A stretch of DNA of 64,000 bases from the NCBI GenBank assembly GCA_012845835.1, contig JABAKD010000025.1, forward strand, positions 1,391,001 through 1,455,000, given 5' to 3'. The stretch is from Undaria pinnatifida. Lineage: Eukaryota > Sar > Phaeophyceae > Laminariales > Alariaceae. The translations under genes were made by a program, and so were the position numbers. Numbering within the stretch: position 1 is the first letter of the stretch; each line of letters begins with the position of its first letter. Positions 32,353 to 45,200 of this stretch are shown one piece after another. The notes below the pieces were generated by a model. It was not told the DNA's origin, made no database searches, and worked only from the letters and a program-made list of their open reading frames with translations.

Positions 32353-33345
32353 ATACTGATCATTGTTGTTGTTGTTCTCACATTAACTCGCATAATCAAG
32401 TCCGTGGTCACAGCACAGGCTCCAGTCACTCTGGAGCTGAGGAATACTCCAGGGAAAAAACACACAACCCAAGGTGGTACACGCATATATCACAGCTGAC
32501 GCAATTCATGCCTCCACCAGCAACATATAAAAGTGAAATCGGGAGTCAGTCTACGATGTGCCAGGTCCAGGCCGGTGCATACGTCTCATTACTCACGCCT
32601 GGAAAAACCAATATTCCGATTGCCACCCGCGGAAGACTATCACGTATATATTACACGTAGTATCTATCACTACGCATACGCACGACAGGCATAAGTCTAT
32701 TGGAGAAAAAGAAACAAATAGAAGAAAAGAAGATAAAGGAAAGGAAAGAAAAGAAAAGAGAAGAAAAAACGAAACAAGACGAAAGAGGCAAGCAAAGAGA
32801 AGAAAAAGACAAGAAAGGGAAGAAAAGACAAGACAGGAAAGCAAGGAAAGAAGAAGAGAAAAAAAGAAAAAAGAAATAGCAAGAAAAGAAAGAAAAATGT
32901 CATACTAGCATACCCTAGGAACTGGCTAAGGATGGCATTGGGCTAACAGAGGGTTTCACGTCCATCATCAATGGCACCTGGGAGAGAACGCAACATGGCG
33001 AAGAAGTCAGGGCGGTCTTTTGCTATCTTGTGATGGCCATTACAAAGCCCACAACTTTCAATACGATGATGGCCAAACCCAGACTTCAGTCTCCTGGGCA
33101 TGACGCTCCCCCTTCCGCCCCTCCCCCCTTCCGCCCTTTCCCCCTCCCCCCTCCCCCCCTCCCCCCCTCCCCCCCCTCCCCCAGTCCCCTTCCCCCCCCC
33201 CCCTTCCCCCTCCCCCCGGCCGCTTAGAGATGCCAACGGTGGATGACGCTGCCGCAGCCTTTGCGCGTCGCTCTGCAGCTTTGCGTCCCTCCGTTTCATG
33301 CCAATTCCGCATGAACAACTCATTGTTCATATACCCCACAAGTAC
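32353..33345 (-). mobile_element. LINE-K copy, long, reverse orientation
   Basis: Read on the minus strand it ends with hairpin CTCCAGAGTGACTGGAG, then TGTGACCACGGACTTGATTA, GAGTTAATGTGAGAAC and an (AAC)n tail. Upstream it holds a pyrimidine-rich tract (the purine run at 32698-32897 on the plus strand) and a G-rich tract (33110-33225). Further upstream it encodes FMRNWHETEGRKAAERRAKA and AAAASSTVGISK, homologous to a peptide in the copy at 46675-47535. 5'-truncated relatives share only the 3' end, the pattern of target-primed retrotransposition. Confidence 0.65.
32698..32897 (+). repeat. 200-bp purine tract (GAAA-rich)
   Basis: Almost uninterrupted A/G sequence within LINE-K. The same position in the copy at 48049-48194 is also purine-rich, and 47038-47170 is its pyrimidine mirror. 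Charged Lys/Arg/Glu translations here are compositional. Confidence 0.9.
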
Positions 33346-33737
33346 GTGTGCATACCACAGGCTTCTCGTGTGCTCTCCTCTTGGATGACACAGAATATTC
33401 CAGATAGTTTTTTTTCATTTTTTTTTATTCTCCGGCGGATGGGGAAAAATCAAGCTTGAGCAAATAGTTTTGCCTTAGCGAAAAGTTTTAAGAAACATGT
33501 GTGCGTGTGCTTCTGTCTGTAACTGATATTTCCACCCATCTAATTCCCACACCAAAAGCAGTAGTAAGACGTAAGACTCGTACAAACTTCCCGTACTGCT
33601 GTAAACGCAGTTTACTCCTTGTTTCCACGCTTTCTCGTTATACTACTAATTGCTAGTGTTGTGTTGTACTGGGCGGTCGTTCGTCGTTCCGGTGGTCCAG
33701 TGGTACCCTCGAAAATTTCTGGCGTTGGTCCTTTTTT

Positions 33738-33825
33738 TTTTTTTTTTTTCATCCTCCGGCGGATGGGGAAAAATAAAGCTTTAGCTCACCACACATCCAC
33801 GTATTTTCATACGCGTCGTGTGTCG
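33738..33825 (+). repeat. Short dispersed repeat (R7)
   Basis: CATCCTCCGGCGGATGGGGA through CACGTATTTTCATACGCGTC recurs inverted at 45738-45828 inside an FB copy, and its beginning recurs near 33430. No coding capacity. About 90 bp. Confidence 0.6.
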
Positions 33826-33914
33826 ATTTAACTCAGTTGCTTTCTCAGCCCAACGCTAGCTGGCGCACCCTTCGGGTCCCATCGCAGGTAAAGCGTAAAC
33901 TGTCTCTATCAGTG

Positions 33915-34285
33915 GTCTTCGTTACAACCCCGGCAGCGCAAGCTGCCGGTGTATACGGATTCGTGTGTATGTCGACCGTTGGTCCTTGAGTTCGATCCCT
34001 AACGCGTGGGTGAGATTTGGACTATGATTGTTTGAAAAACTGACAACAAAAAAGGTATCGACTGCTGAGAGCGCCGAGCAGCGCGGGTAAGGGCAATTTG
34101 ACGCGAGTCGACGAGGGAGGGAAATGCTGAAATTCTCTCGCAATAACAGTGAAGGCATGCACCGTAGTGGGTAGTGGGGAGGGGGAAAGAGGGTTCTATT
34201 TTTGACATCGGGCCTGAGCTACTACAGTATACTGGGAAGGAGAGCGAGAGTAGTGTGAGGATAACAAATAGGATGAAAAAATAAA
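33915..34285 (+). mobile_element. SINE-A copy
   Basis: Degenerate head with B box GAGTTCGATCCC (33989-34000) and body blocks GCTGAGAGCGCCGAGCAGCG, GACGCGAGTCGACGAGGGAG and CACCGTAGTGGG followed by the A-rich end. Another partial head-like stretch, TCGTTCCGGTGGTCCAGTGG, lies at 33683. Confidence 0.6.
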
Positions 34286-35000
34286 GAAAATGACGTAGTT
34301 CGCATTAACAAAAAGTAATGTATGCCCCAGCTCTGTCAAAGCGATCGAGGATTTCGTTTTGTAAGACTATATCTCTAGACTAATCTTAGTCCATACTCAC
34401 ACGTAGACGGCGCTCGAGTATCAAAATATTTATATTGACAGATAAAGAACGCGGAGCGTAGCATGACGTGCATCGAAAAATCGTGAGGTTTTCGAGGTTC
34501 CAATAGCTCGACCACCCGCTACCTACGTGCAGCCGTACGGACTTCACATCAACGTTTAAATGACCCGTTCCATCAAAATCCGATCAACATTTTTACGACC
34601 TTCAGCTGATTCACCTAAGCATCCGCAACCATTTATGTCATGTTTCAGATCTCTTCATCACAAAGGTTCCATGGTATATTTGCCAAATGGACCAATTGTA
34701 TGGCAATCGGAGTAAGCGTGAGACGCTACGGTCGACCCTTCGTGAGAGCTGGAGCTACGAGAGTTGGGACAAAGGGGACAAGATATGTCGATATAGCCCG
34801 AAGAGTGGTGAGGATGTCATCATTCGTGTCATCGTTCAATAACTGATAACTCTGTGACCTGTTATTTTGGACTGGCAACGTACGGTTAGTCTTACTTTCG
34901 AAGTCACCATCATTGCAATAGGAAAATAGATAATTACCGCGCCGCCACCATACTTAAAGCCTAAAGGGGGCTACTGCAGGCCTTGGTTGGCTCGATAGTC
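34286..35000 (+). other. Upstream region of the beta-helix gene
   Basis: Presumed promoter and 5' UTR. No TATA box at a convincing distance. An in-frame TAA at 34962-34964 precedes the ATG at 35001, which sits in ATAGTCATGGAG context and is the first in-frame ATG. A 68-codon frame at 34640-34846 has no recognised motif. Confidence 0.4.
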
Positions 35001-36035
35001 ATGGAGAGTACCCGAAGCATCCGCCGAAGGTGCCGTTTCGGCCGAGGATGGACCACTCTATCTGTCGTACTCTTGGGCTCGGCTGGGTACTTTGACTCGC
35101 AGTCCTCGGCACAGGTTGTCTGCAGCGAAACGCAAACCACGCCAATACGTGTCCAAGACGCAGCGGGAGTGTCTGCTCTTCGAGATGCTTTAAACTGCAC
35201 TGGCGGAGGTGTAGTCCAGGCTGACTGGACTGGTAGCGTCCCTATTAGCGCCCCAATCACGGTTTCAGAGGGCACCTTCCTGTCTGTTACTGGGGAGGAC
35301 GCTCTGGCTGAGGTGCATGGCGAGGGAACCAAGACTCGCCTGTTCGAAGTTTCTCGAGACGGTGGTCTAACCTTGACTCGGCTCAAACTTTCGGGAGGTT
35401 CTGCAGGGAGCGGCGGCGCGGTTCACTCGCAATCCGCAAATTTAACGCTGGATAGCTGCGTATTTGATGGCAACGTTGCCACGGGTGGGAATGGGGGTGC
35501 GGTGTGGGCCGACGGTGGATCTGTCACGATAATTGGGGGCGAGTTTTTGGATAACAACGCGACTCGATACGGAGGTGCCGTGTATGTCGGCGACAGCTTG
35601 TTGGTGGTTCGAGGAGAATCGAGGTTCGAGGGCAACACGGCGATCGGAGGAGGTGCTTTGTTTTGTGGCTTGAACGATGTGGCGGCGGATAAACCGGTGG
35701 CGATATGCTCCATCACGGACGCAAGTTTCGTGTCCAACAGTGCTGCCCGCGAGGACCAAGATGCTATTGATGATTTTTCGTATCTCGATGGAGGTGGAGC
35801 CGCCATGTTCCTGTTTGCCCTCGTCGATATTACTGACTGTGCGTTCAGCGGAAACCACGCGGGGCTCTCGGGCGGGGCTTTGCACGGGGGGACCCTCACC
35901 AACGTCTCCGTGAGCCGAAGCAAGTTTGGAAACAACACCTCGGAGAAGTACGCAGGCGCGGTTTCTGCGTCTTTCCTGACGTTGGGGGGGGGCACGGAGA
36001 TGACAGGCAACACAGCCTCGAACGATGCCGGCGCG
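35001..36035 (+). CDS. Exon 1: signal peptide and beta-helix repeats
   Basis: 345 codons ending in phase 0 before GTGAGT (36036). Repeats include LTLDSCVFDGNVATGGNGGA, VTIIGGEFLDNNATRYGGAV and VDITDCAFSGNHAGLSGGAL, each about 25-35 residues. The frame remains open 56 codons into the intron, so an unspliced reading would give a 406-codon ORF with a non-repeat tail. The spliced reading is preferred because the next exon continues the repeat. Confidence 0.85.
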
Positions 36036-39000
36036 GTGAGTGCTGCTGTAGTTGTATTTCAGTATAACAGGTACCTGAAACCCACCACCATTTACGGACG
36101 TGGTAAGTGTACAACCAGACATCGTGATATAGCTGTTCGTCTCTTGCCGCCATCCTCCACACTCTTCTGTACGCTCGTCCTTGTAGCCCTTCCTATTACT
36201 TAGTAATTCAACTAACCTACATAATGGTTGCTGCCCTCGATGTTGGTTGAAGGCTTCATCTGCTGAGTATTTTGGGGGGGGTAATCTAAATCGCGTGTGA
36301 TATACGCCGTCATGTGACACATGTAAAAAGACATATCGTAGAAACACAACGAGTTTGATTCGAAAACCGTCGACTTTTGTAAACCTTGAACCGTAGAAAT
36401 ATTTGTGGTCTGTTTTTTGTTAGAGGTGGTGAGACCGGCAAAGCCACCTAGGCTATGCAATCCTAACCTATACAGGGTATTCCTCAGCTCCAGAGTGACT
36501 GGAGCCTGTCCTGTGACCACGGACTTGATTATGCGAGTTAATGTGAGAACAACAACAACAACAACAGGCCATTTGTTACACGGTCGGATTCCGCCAGTCG
36601 AAAACGGCCCTTTTCGTCTGGTGTCTTTTTCGACTGGATTCTTATAGTCCTTCTAATCGTTACCGTCAATCGAGTCGATATTATAGTTTTCGCGCAATTC
36701 CTAGAGGCGGTTGGTGTGAGGGAGTACTCCTGTATGGCAAGTGAAAATAGGTCGGCCGCTCTGTGATTCGCGCGTTCTCTGTGAGCAGCGCGTGCTCACG
36801 CTCGACGAGCCCTCGTGCAAGCGAGTTGGTGGCTTTGGGCTCAGCCGAAAGTTGCCTTAAGCTACGTTCGTGGAGTTGCACTCAGCCAAGGGCCGCCAAA
36901 GCCTCAGCGGGCGTAGCCGTTAATGGCAAAATGTTATCGATTCCGCGCTCTGCTGCCGTCGTGTGATACACGCTGGCACGCGGAGCTAGGAATGCTCCGC
37001 GCTGTCCTGCGGCGAGAAACAACAGCAGTGATAGACAAGCCACCGTTAGCGCCTTGTATGATACTCCTGTGTGATACCATGCATGGGTGTGTAGGCGTGT
37101 GAGTGTGTTTGGTGGTGGGATGAGCGATGCGATGGGGTAAGACAAGCACTCGTACGTAAAACTTTTTCGACCGAGTTTTTCGACTGGCAGATGCAGTCGA
37201 AAAAGTATACTTTTTTCGACTGGATCCCCCAGTCGAAAAACTCTCAGTCGAATAAAGTTGAGTCGAAAAGCTCCTTTTTCGACAACGCTGTATAAAAAAG
37301 ATAGCCCGATTTGGGCTTCAGGCGAAAAAGGCTGTTTTGACTGACAAATTCGACTGTGTGAGAAATGGCCTAACCGCAATAAGAACGCGGCGGGCATAAA
37401 ACGAAAATATGAAGGCCAGGGACACCGGCAGACTACCTACCTATCTACAGGAGACTACGATATTTCATATATTTGCAGTACAAGAGACAGGCAGAAAATA
37501 TTGACATGAGATGCAATAAAAATACAGCAAGGAAAAAGTGAGAACGCGGCGAATCATACTGCTGCTACAGCAGTAGTGGGTACCCCGTTTTAAGAGCGGC
37601 AAAGATAAGACGTCGTTCGGGACCTAAGAGCGGTCGAATCGGCATGATCCGCCTATGCTCTTGTACCAAAAGCTATCTCGTATATATTTCCTACAGGCAG
37701 ATTACGTAGAGCAATGATTGTTTCGACTTGTAACGAGGCGCTCTAATATCAGGGTGCCCACTGTATGACAGTGAGTTTGGGTAATGGAAATAATCGATAC
37801 GTGGAAAACACACAGAATGAGGAGGTATTTTTTCCATTTGGTTTTTGGGATCTTCTTAGGGCTCAATCACCTTTGTGTGACAACGGACTCTAGATGTTTG
37901 ACAGGAGTTAATGTGAGACAACAACGTTTTTGATTTCCCATTTCCTATTTTTAGGCTTGTAGCGGGCCGCTCCCAAATTGGGGTACCCACTGCCAGTATT
38001 GATGGTGACGTTGGGTAGAAAGAACCGATGTACACGTGAAGAAAACAACAAATCATAGCATGTACTCCATGTGCCTGCTGGTGCCTCTGCTGCTTGCTGT
38101 TTTGTGTGTGCTGGTCCAGACAGCAAGCAGCAAAGCAAGTATGATGGTGGGGGAAGGTTGAGCACTTGTGACTACGCTATGATACTATACCACGTCATTT
38201 TCGCACTGCCGCCGCAGCGTGAAGATGTTGAGATGCCAACTGAGACAAATAGCTCGAGATAAAGGGCAGCCGCAACAATTACCTGAATGCTTGGTAAATA
38301 TTAACATATCGGATAACTAGTACCTGGTAATACTCTGTATTTTTTACCACATACCAGGTACCATATGAACGATGGAGCAGCAGTCTATAGTGGAAACTAC
38401 AGCAGTGACTAGTTTTTCCAAGTAGATATATCATATGATTTTAGATCTAGCTCAAAATTCCCCACCTAAAGTAAAAATACCAACACTAACTAATACACTT
38501 GATTATGCGAGGTAATGTGAGAACAACAACAACAACAACAATGGAGAACAACAAAACATATACATACTTGTATGTATTTTGAAAAATAAAAAATAGGACC
38601 CCTCCCCATAAAAAACTCACCCAGATAGTATACTACAAGTACCAACAACGCAGCTTGTGAAGATGAGTACTGACCAGAAATCTGTCGAGCACCGCTGACA
38701 TCCTGAAAATATTTGAATAAAATGCCAGGTACCTGTCAACATTAAACTCGGTACACTAAAAACAAGTCGGAACGTCGTCGTGTTCGCGATGGGTTTTGAG
38801 TGCGAGGTTCTAGAAAGAAATAGGCAATGGGCCAGCTGGATATTAGTGTTAGTGTGTGTGTTTTATGTACCCATCATCACAGAATATCAACCAGTGCATT
38901 ACATCGTGCGGCATGTGTTCTTCACATGGAACTGAGATCTTCCACCCATCGACATCTAGCGCTATTAATACTATTAACAAATTACTTGACGCGAGTCGAC

Positions 39001-39188
39001 GAGAGGAGAAAATGCTGGATACTTTTCGCGATGAAAATGAACGCGCGTATCGTAGTGGGGAGAGGAGAGAAGGGCCCGCTATGTGACCCCGGATCTGAGT
39101 TACTACTGGGAGAGAGCGCGAGAATAGTAGGAGAATAATAAATGTAATGGAGAAGGAGAAAAAAGTGTGATACCGCTGATGCCTTCAT

Positions 39189-39219
<31 letters not shown>

Positions 39220-42200
39220 TTTTCGCACACTTTTACTTTCCAGCTTCTGGACAAGCCGTGGACACAGGTGTCGTCCCTTCTCCTCCCCGGTTCTTGCCTT
39301 CAATTTTTATCGCGCATAGGGTTCAGCAATCCCACTGCTCGTCGATTGTTCATCGAGTGTTGCTAACTCACGCTCTCGCGCTTTCCGCAAGTCAATTTGA
39401 CCACAAGAAAAAGTCCCAACGAATTTATACGAGTATGCACTCGGCGGGGCTCGAACTCACGAAACTGACCTGTACCAGGCTCGAGGATTACCTGATACGC
39501 CACCGGGGCGACCGGCCTTATAGAGAGACGAACCTGGAGGTATTGGCAACATACGAGAGAGATTAAACACAATGAGAATTGGCGATGCAATGAGCCGGCT
39601 TTCTTACGAATCATGAGCTTTTCCTCTCCGTGTTTTATCCGTTTCTTCTTTCATATTTTTGTATTCGTGTTTTCGACTTCCACTTCTTTTTTTCCTTTGG
39701 TGTTTTTAATTTTTCCTTTTCTTCTCTTTTTTGGGGTCTTAGTTGTTTTGTTGTGTTTTTGTGCCCGGTACGCTACCACTTCACTTTGTTTTCCTTTTTG
39801 AATTGCAACGTTTGGTTCACTCTGTTTCACGGTCTGTGGACACAGGAATTACACGAGTATCTCTCTAGGATGAAAAATCAGCACGGACTCTGGGTGTACT
39901 GAGATGTCCTTGGGTATGTAGGATGGTTAAGAAGAACGGATTAATGTGAAGGCAACACACACACGTATCACTGCTCTAAGTGGTCGGGGGTGCTGTCGCT
40001 GGCGGGGTGTCCGACATAGCTTTGTTGGGCAAAATGGTTAGAAATGCCTAAATTGTGGACCAATGCACTGCTGGCGGCGATAGTTTAGGTTGTTAGGCCG
40101 TTTCTTATAGCATTGGATTCTCATCTTCGATTCCGCCAGAATCCGATTCGGCAAAATTCGGGCGGAGAAGAAAGCCCGACCTTTCTTATAGCGAACGGAT
40201 TTTGTCAGACGGATTTCAGCAGGACTGTCAATTTTTTTTGAAAACAGCGCGCGCAAAACCCAACACCACACAGCAGCAGCAGCAGCAGCAGCAGCACACA
40301 GCAGACCGATACAGACATACAGACGCAGCGCAGAGGCAGCAGACCACACGCAGCAGACCACACAGACGTTGCAAACATGCCGGACCAAGAGGCACCAGCC
40401 CTTGACATCTCATCGTCCTCTGTGTCGGGCTCTAGCTCGTCTTCGTAGTCTTGTAAGATGAGGTCCCAGGTGGCGACACTACGCTGCTGCTGCAGATGGA
40501 AGGCAGCTAGCGTGGTGGCAAAGACAGCAGAAACGTCGACACCAGCTTTTTCTCTCGCTGTCGCGGCCATTTGATGGTGCACCACGCGTCCCGAGGGCAA
40601 GCCACGTTCGTAGGCTAGCCCACGGGCGACGCCCAGCAGCCCTAACAGCGCCGGCACTGCAGCACGCATGTGGGGTAGCCCGATGTGTGTGTGTGTGTGC
40701 GCGCGCGCGCGGCGCAACCAGAGAGTTTCAAATAATCCGAGACAGAAATCCGGGTTGGGCAGCGTCTCGGATTTTGGTCAGGAATCCGAGTGGCCGCAAC
40801 TCGAAAAGCTGAAATCGGATTTTTCCGAATTGGATTGTGCCAAAATCCGTGTCTATAAGAAGGCGGAAATGGGCCCGAATCGGATTCTGGCGGAATCGAA
40901 GATGAGAATCCAATGCTATAAGAAACGGCCTTTTAGCCCGCGTGCTCATTCCGGCTGCATCTTGATTTGTTTTTTTAACGTCACTTTCTACATTTTTAAT
41001 TTCCAGCTCAACTCGTAAGAGGTTTAGATTCTCTCTCAGCGACCTTTTAAGAAAGCCGCGGTCGAAGGTGTTTTTTTTTCTTGCCCCGGTACGCGCCTTC
41101 ACGTTTTCGCCAATAGGGTCTAACATTTCTACTTTGTAGCTTTTTTTTCCCTTCGATTCGCATCGAATTTTGTCATGCCCTCTCGCGCTTTCTTCGGCCT
41201 GCTAATGGCCTGCCAACGGCCTGCTAATTTGTACCTGTGGTGAGATGGAATCCCCTGCGGAGCTCGAACCTACTGCTGTCCCTCAACCGCATCAAGTAGG
41301 CGACTTTCTATTGAACCACACCGGGGACGCCGGGTCACTTCAAGGCCGAATCATCCTGCTTTGTTGCATTTGGTGTATCTCCGTCTCTTGGTCTGTGTCC
41401 ACAGAGCTCTGTAACTACATAGCCCGTCTCCCAAGGAGGCGTCAGCACGAACACTGATTAAGTGCTGCGTCCAGACATCAGTTTCATGTCATGAAGACAC
41501 ACACAACAACTCCGGCCGCAACATAAGCACGCGGGCGAAAAAGTGTATGCGCAAATCAGGAGGGGGTAACCACTGAGTCGAGGTTATGGTCGCAGAACAC
41601 AACACCAGTTCCTATTTGCAGAGTAAAACAAAAAGAAATGAGAGATGAACCAGAAGAATGAAAAAACAATGACACAAATAAAAACGGAAACAGGCCGACA
41701 CGATATAAATGAAAAATAGGGTGTTTGCGAAAAACTTTCCTTCAAAAATTCCCTCCGAAGGTGGGATTTGCGGCACTTTTCTAAAATAACGCACAAAAAT
41801 ACTTGAGCGAAGGAAGGTTATTAACAATATTTGTAGTTGCGGTACCTTTCTTACTCTCCGTTTCATTAGCTTACTGCAGAACGCACCAACCATTAGCCCA
41901 ACCCAGCTGAAATCTCCGATTCAACGGAGGGCACCTTACCTCTTTTTCGACTCCTACTCTTGATGTGTATTATCTCGTACCTTAACCCTGACCCTAACCC
42001 TAACCCAATGAAACGTAACAACCAATGTCAGGTGAAAACCCCTTTGTATCGTACACTAGTGTGATTCGACCATGTTGTTGAAAAATTGGTCAGCTCTACT
42101 GGCTCCAATTACATAGACGGAACACCTCCTTTGCCTGGCAACAGTCACTGAGATAACATAGACTGGAGAGGTGAAACTAGAGTATGACGCGGACAAGCGG

Positions 42201-45200
42201 TGTTGGCGTGTTCCAGCGGGCCGCTGCTACTGCTACGACGGTGGGCCCTCGCCCGCTTGATGTCGCGGAGACTGCGTCGGCTACTCGTGCTCGAACTCGT
42301 GCTCTATGCTGGTGTCAGAGACCGTGACAAACAGGACAGCTCGTGAATCATTGCATACCACCACACCGTGACGACAGCAACAGCAGCAGCAGCAGCAACG
42401 GCGGCGGCGGCGCAGTGTGAGGCCGCCGTGGTCGATGTTGTTATAATCAGACGCGTGCTATGATAGAGGTGCACTAACCAAATTGTTTTTTCTGAGATTC
42501 CTCAATGTGGGAGCTCAAGACATGTCTTAACCCAAAAGCTGATTCGGAGAAGAAATGCAACTGCTATACCACTGTTTATTTTCCAGATCAACTGGTAAAA
42601 GGTTTTGCCCTGGGTGACCTTCTGGACTAGTCGCCTTCACAGGCGTCTTCCTTTCTTCCACCCGATCCGTTTTTTCAATTTTATTCCGCACAGGGTTCAG
42701 CGCTACAACAAGGATTCATCGTTTTATGTATGCTCGATGATTTTCCTCGAGTTTCGCCAACTCGCGCCCTTGAGCGTTCGGCCTGCCAACTTGTAAGAGT
42801 CCCTTCTAGTCCTTTTTGACGGGCTGGAACCCTATATACCGACCTCAAAGTCACTCGACGTGCTGTTATTGAACCACCGGGCAGGCTGGTCTCTTATCGA
42901 GATGTACAGAGTGCCATAAATAACCGAAGCGTCGCACTCTCCACATTCCTCGGACACGCATCACCGAACTTGGGGAGAGATGAGGCGGTGCCCTCTGTGT
43001 GGGACAATTAAACAAAACAGAGAATAAACACGAAATAAGGCGAATCTTGAATCAATCGAGAGGAAATACAACTTTCGAACGTACCAACCCCCTGTGTGTG
43101 ACACGACGAAAACTACTGCGAAAACAAGCTCGAGCAAAATAAATATTCAAAATTTGACCTCGATATACACTGAACATGAATCCTTAAACGAGTCAAAACA
43201 CGTTACAGCACATGTGAGAACAGGAGCAGTATAGGTCGAATTCTCAATGTAAGAACTCGCGATGACGACTCCTTTTTCCGCCCTCTACTGAGTAACTAGC
43301 GGGAATTCACAGTAGTAATAGGTTGCGCATAAGGTTCATCTGTGGTTGTAGACTGCGCTAGTACCCAGTTCTAAAAGGAATACCTCGAGCTAAGCGTAGT
43401 ATGCCCTCGAGGCCGCGATAGCTGAGCTTTTCCCGTACATCTGCTCTGCGTAGTCGAGCCGGGAACCGGTAGGTTTTCATACGATCTGCCTCTGCTGCCG
43501 CCGCCGACCCTCTGAGGAGGAAGAAAAGGTGACATCGTGTGAGTCGGAATAGGCACCGGCATGGACTATTCGTCCAGCTTTTTATATTTTATAAAAATTG
43601 AAATACACTCCATCCAGCTGTGAGATCGAATATTTTGTCGAAACTCATCTTTGCAAGCTGTGTGTGATACTCCGATCGCGCGTATTACGGGTCGTTTTTC
43701 CTCATTAAGGAAATAGGTCGGCCACTCCCCTTGCAACTACAGTGTAGCTATCAGGGTCAACAGGGTGTTGTTAGGCAGTCTGTGCGCGGAAACTATAAAA
43801 CCCGTTTCTGAGGGGGACAAAATCTGACGGCTGTGGAAGGAAATGCATCATTTTATCAAGTGAATACTGTAAGTCGAATAACCGGTGAGGGAAGGGCGGA
43901 GTTTCAAGACTTGGGGACCTGATTTTGATCATAAGGGGGGCGGGAGGGAGGGAGGGGGGGGGAGGGGGCGGGAGGGGGAGAGGGGACCGGTGGGACGGGT
44001 CAATTTGTTCGTTGAAACTATAACCCTTCTTGTGGGGGAGGGGGGGGGGCGGGGGGCGGGTGGGGAGGGCTTTAAGTCGCGTATATGTAGGGGTTTGCTA
44101 TACGCGGTTTGCTAGGTCTAGGCAATGGTGCGGGTGGTGGGGTAGAGGGGGCGTTGGGGGCGGGGGTGGGTGGGAATTGCAGCAGCGGCATGTACGGCTC
44201 AAAAACGATACCGAGGCGATATCCAGGGCGTGGAAGTGTATACTGCTCTGGCGGATTTCGATATCAGGTGGGGCGTTCAAGCAAGAGAAAGCGAGAAGAG
44301 AAAAAAAAAATAGCGGGGTGGGGGGGGAGGGGTTTTCAAGAGGTTTAGGTGAAATAAAATCTTAAAATACACTACAGCTATGAGATCAAGGATTTGGTCG
44401 ACACTGATCTTCGTAACATTTTGTGTGATCCTCCGATCGCGCGTATTAATATTATATGCAGGGTGTAGCTATTCGAGCGATGCTGGGTCTAGGCGATCGT
44501 GCGGGGTGTGGGGAAGAAGGGGGCGTTAGAGGGGGGAAGGGGGGATGAATGAAAGCTACGTCATGGATGGCTAGAAAGATATTGACGTGATACCAAGTGC
44601 TCAAAAGTGTTTATTACTGTGGCCGATTTCGATTTTATGTGGGGCGATTGAACGAACTGGGCCGGGAACAAAAAGGGGGGGTGCGGGGGGGCGGAGGGGG
44701 GAGATGAGTTGGAGCTACGGCATGGTTGGCTAGATGGATAATGAGATGATATCAGCTGGCTGGTAGTGTTTACTACTATGGTAGATTTTGATTTCAGGTG
44801 GGGCGTTTGAACAAGAGAGATCGGGGGCCGGGGGGGGGGGGGCGGGGTGGCGAGCATTTCAATATGTGCGCGGAAACTGTAAACCCTCAAAAGGGATGAA
44901 TGTGACGGTTGCAGCAAGAGGACACCCCTTTTTATCACCTGCCTGGTGATGTTTAATATTGTAGAAGGTTTGATGTTACATGTAGTATGCAACCCCAGTT
45001 AAGTGTTGTAAACAACAAGTTTAAAAAGCTTCATAATTTGTTAGTGTACATGGATCGATAGATATAATATTTCAATCGATAGGTACAATCATGTAGGTAC
45101 CATTTTTTTCTGACATCGCTAACTATAAGAAAGAGATACAAATTGCGAAATGTATATAGCCCCTACATATATACTATGCGTAATACGCTGGATCGGAGTA

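Noticed and set aside
32593..32908. Lys/Arg/Glu-rich and Phe/Leu-rich frames
   Set aside because: Compositional products of the purine tract; equivalent frames occur over 48050-48190 and 47040-47170.
39363..39614. Frames containing SAGLELTK / LEDYLIRHRGDR, also at 56 and 57 kb
   Set aside because: They overlap the tRNA-like head of SINE-B in each copy.
42373..42412. CAG/CGG runs as a possible polyglutamine gene
   Set aside because: Short, intronic, with no coding frame around them.
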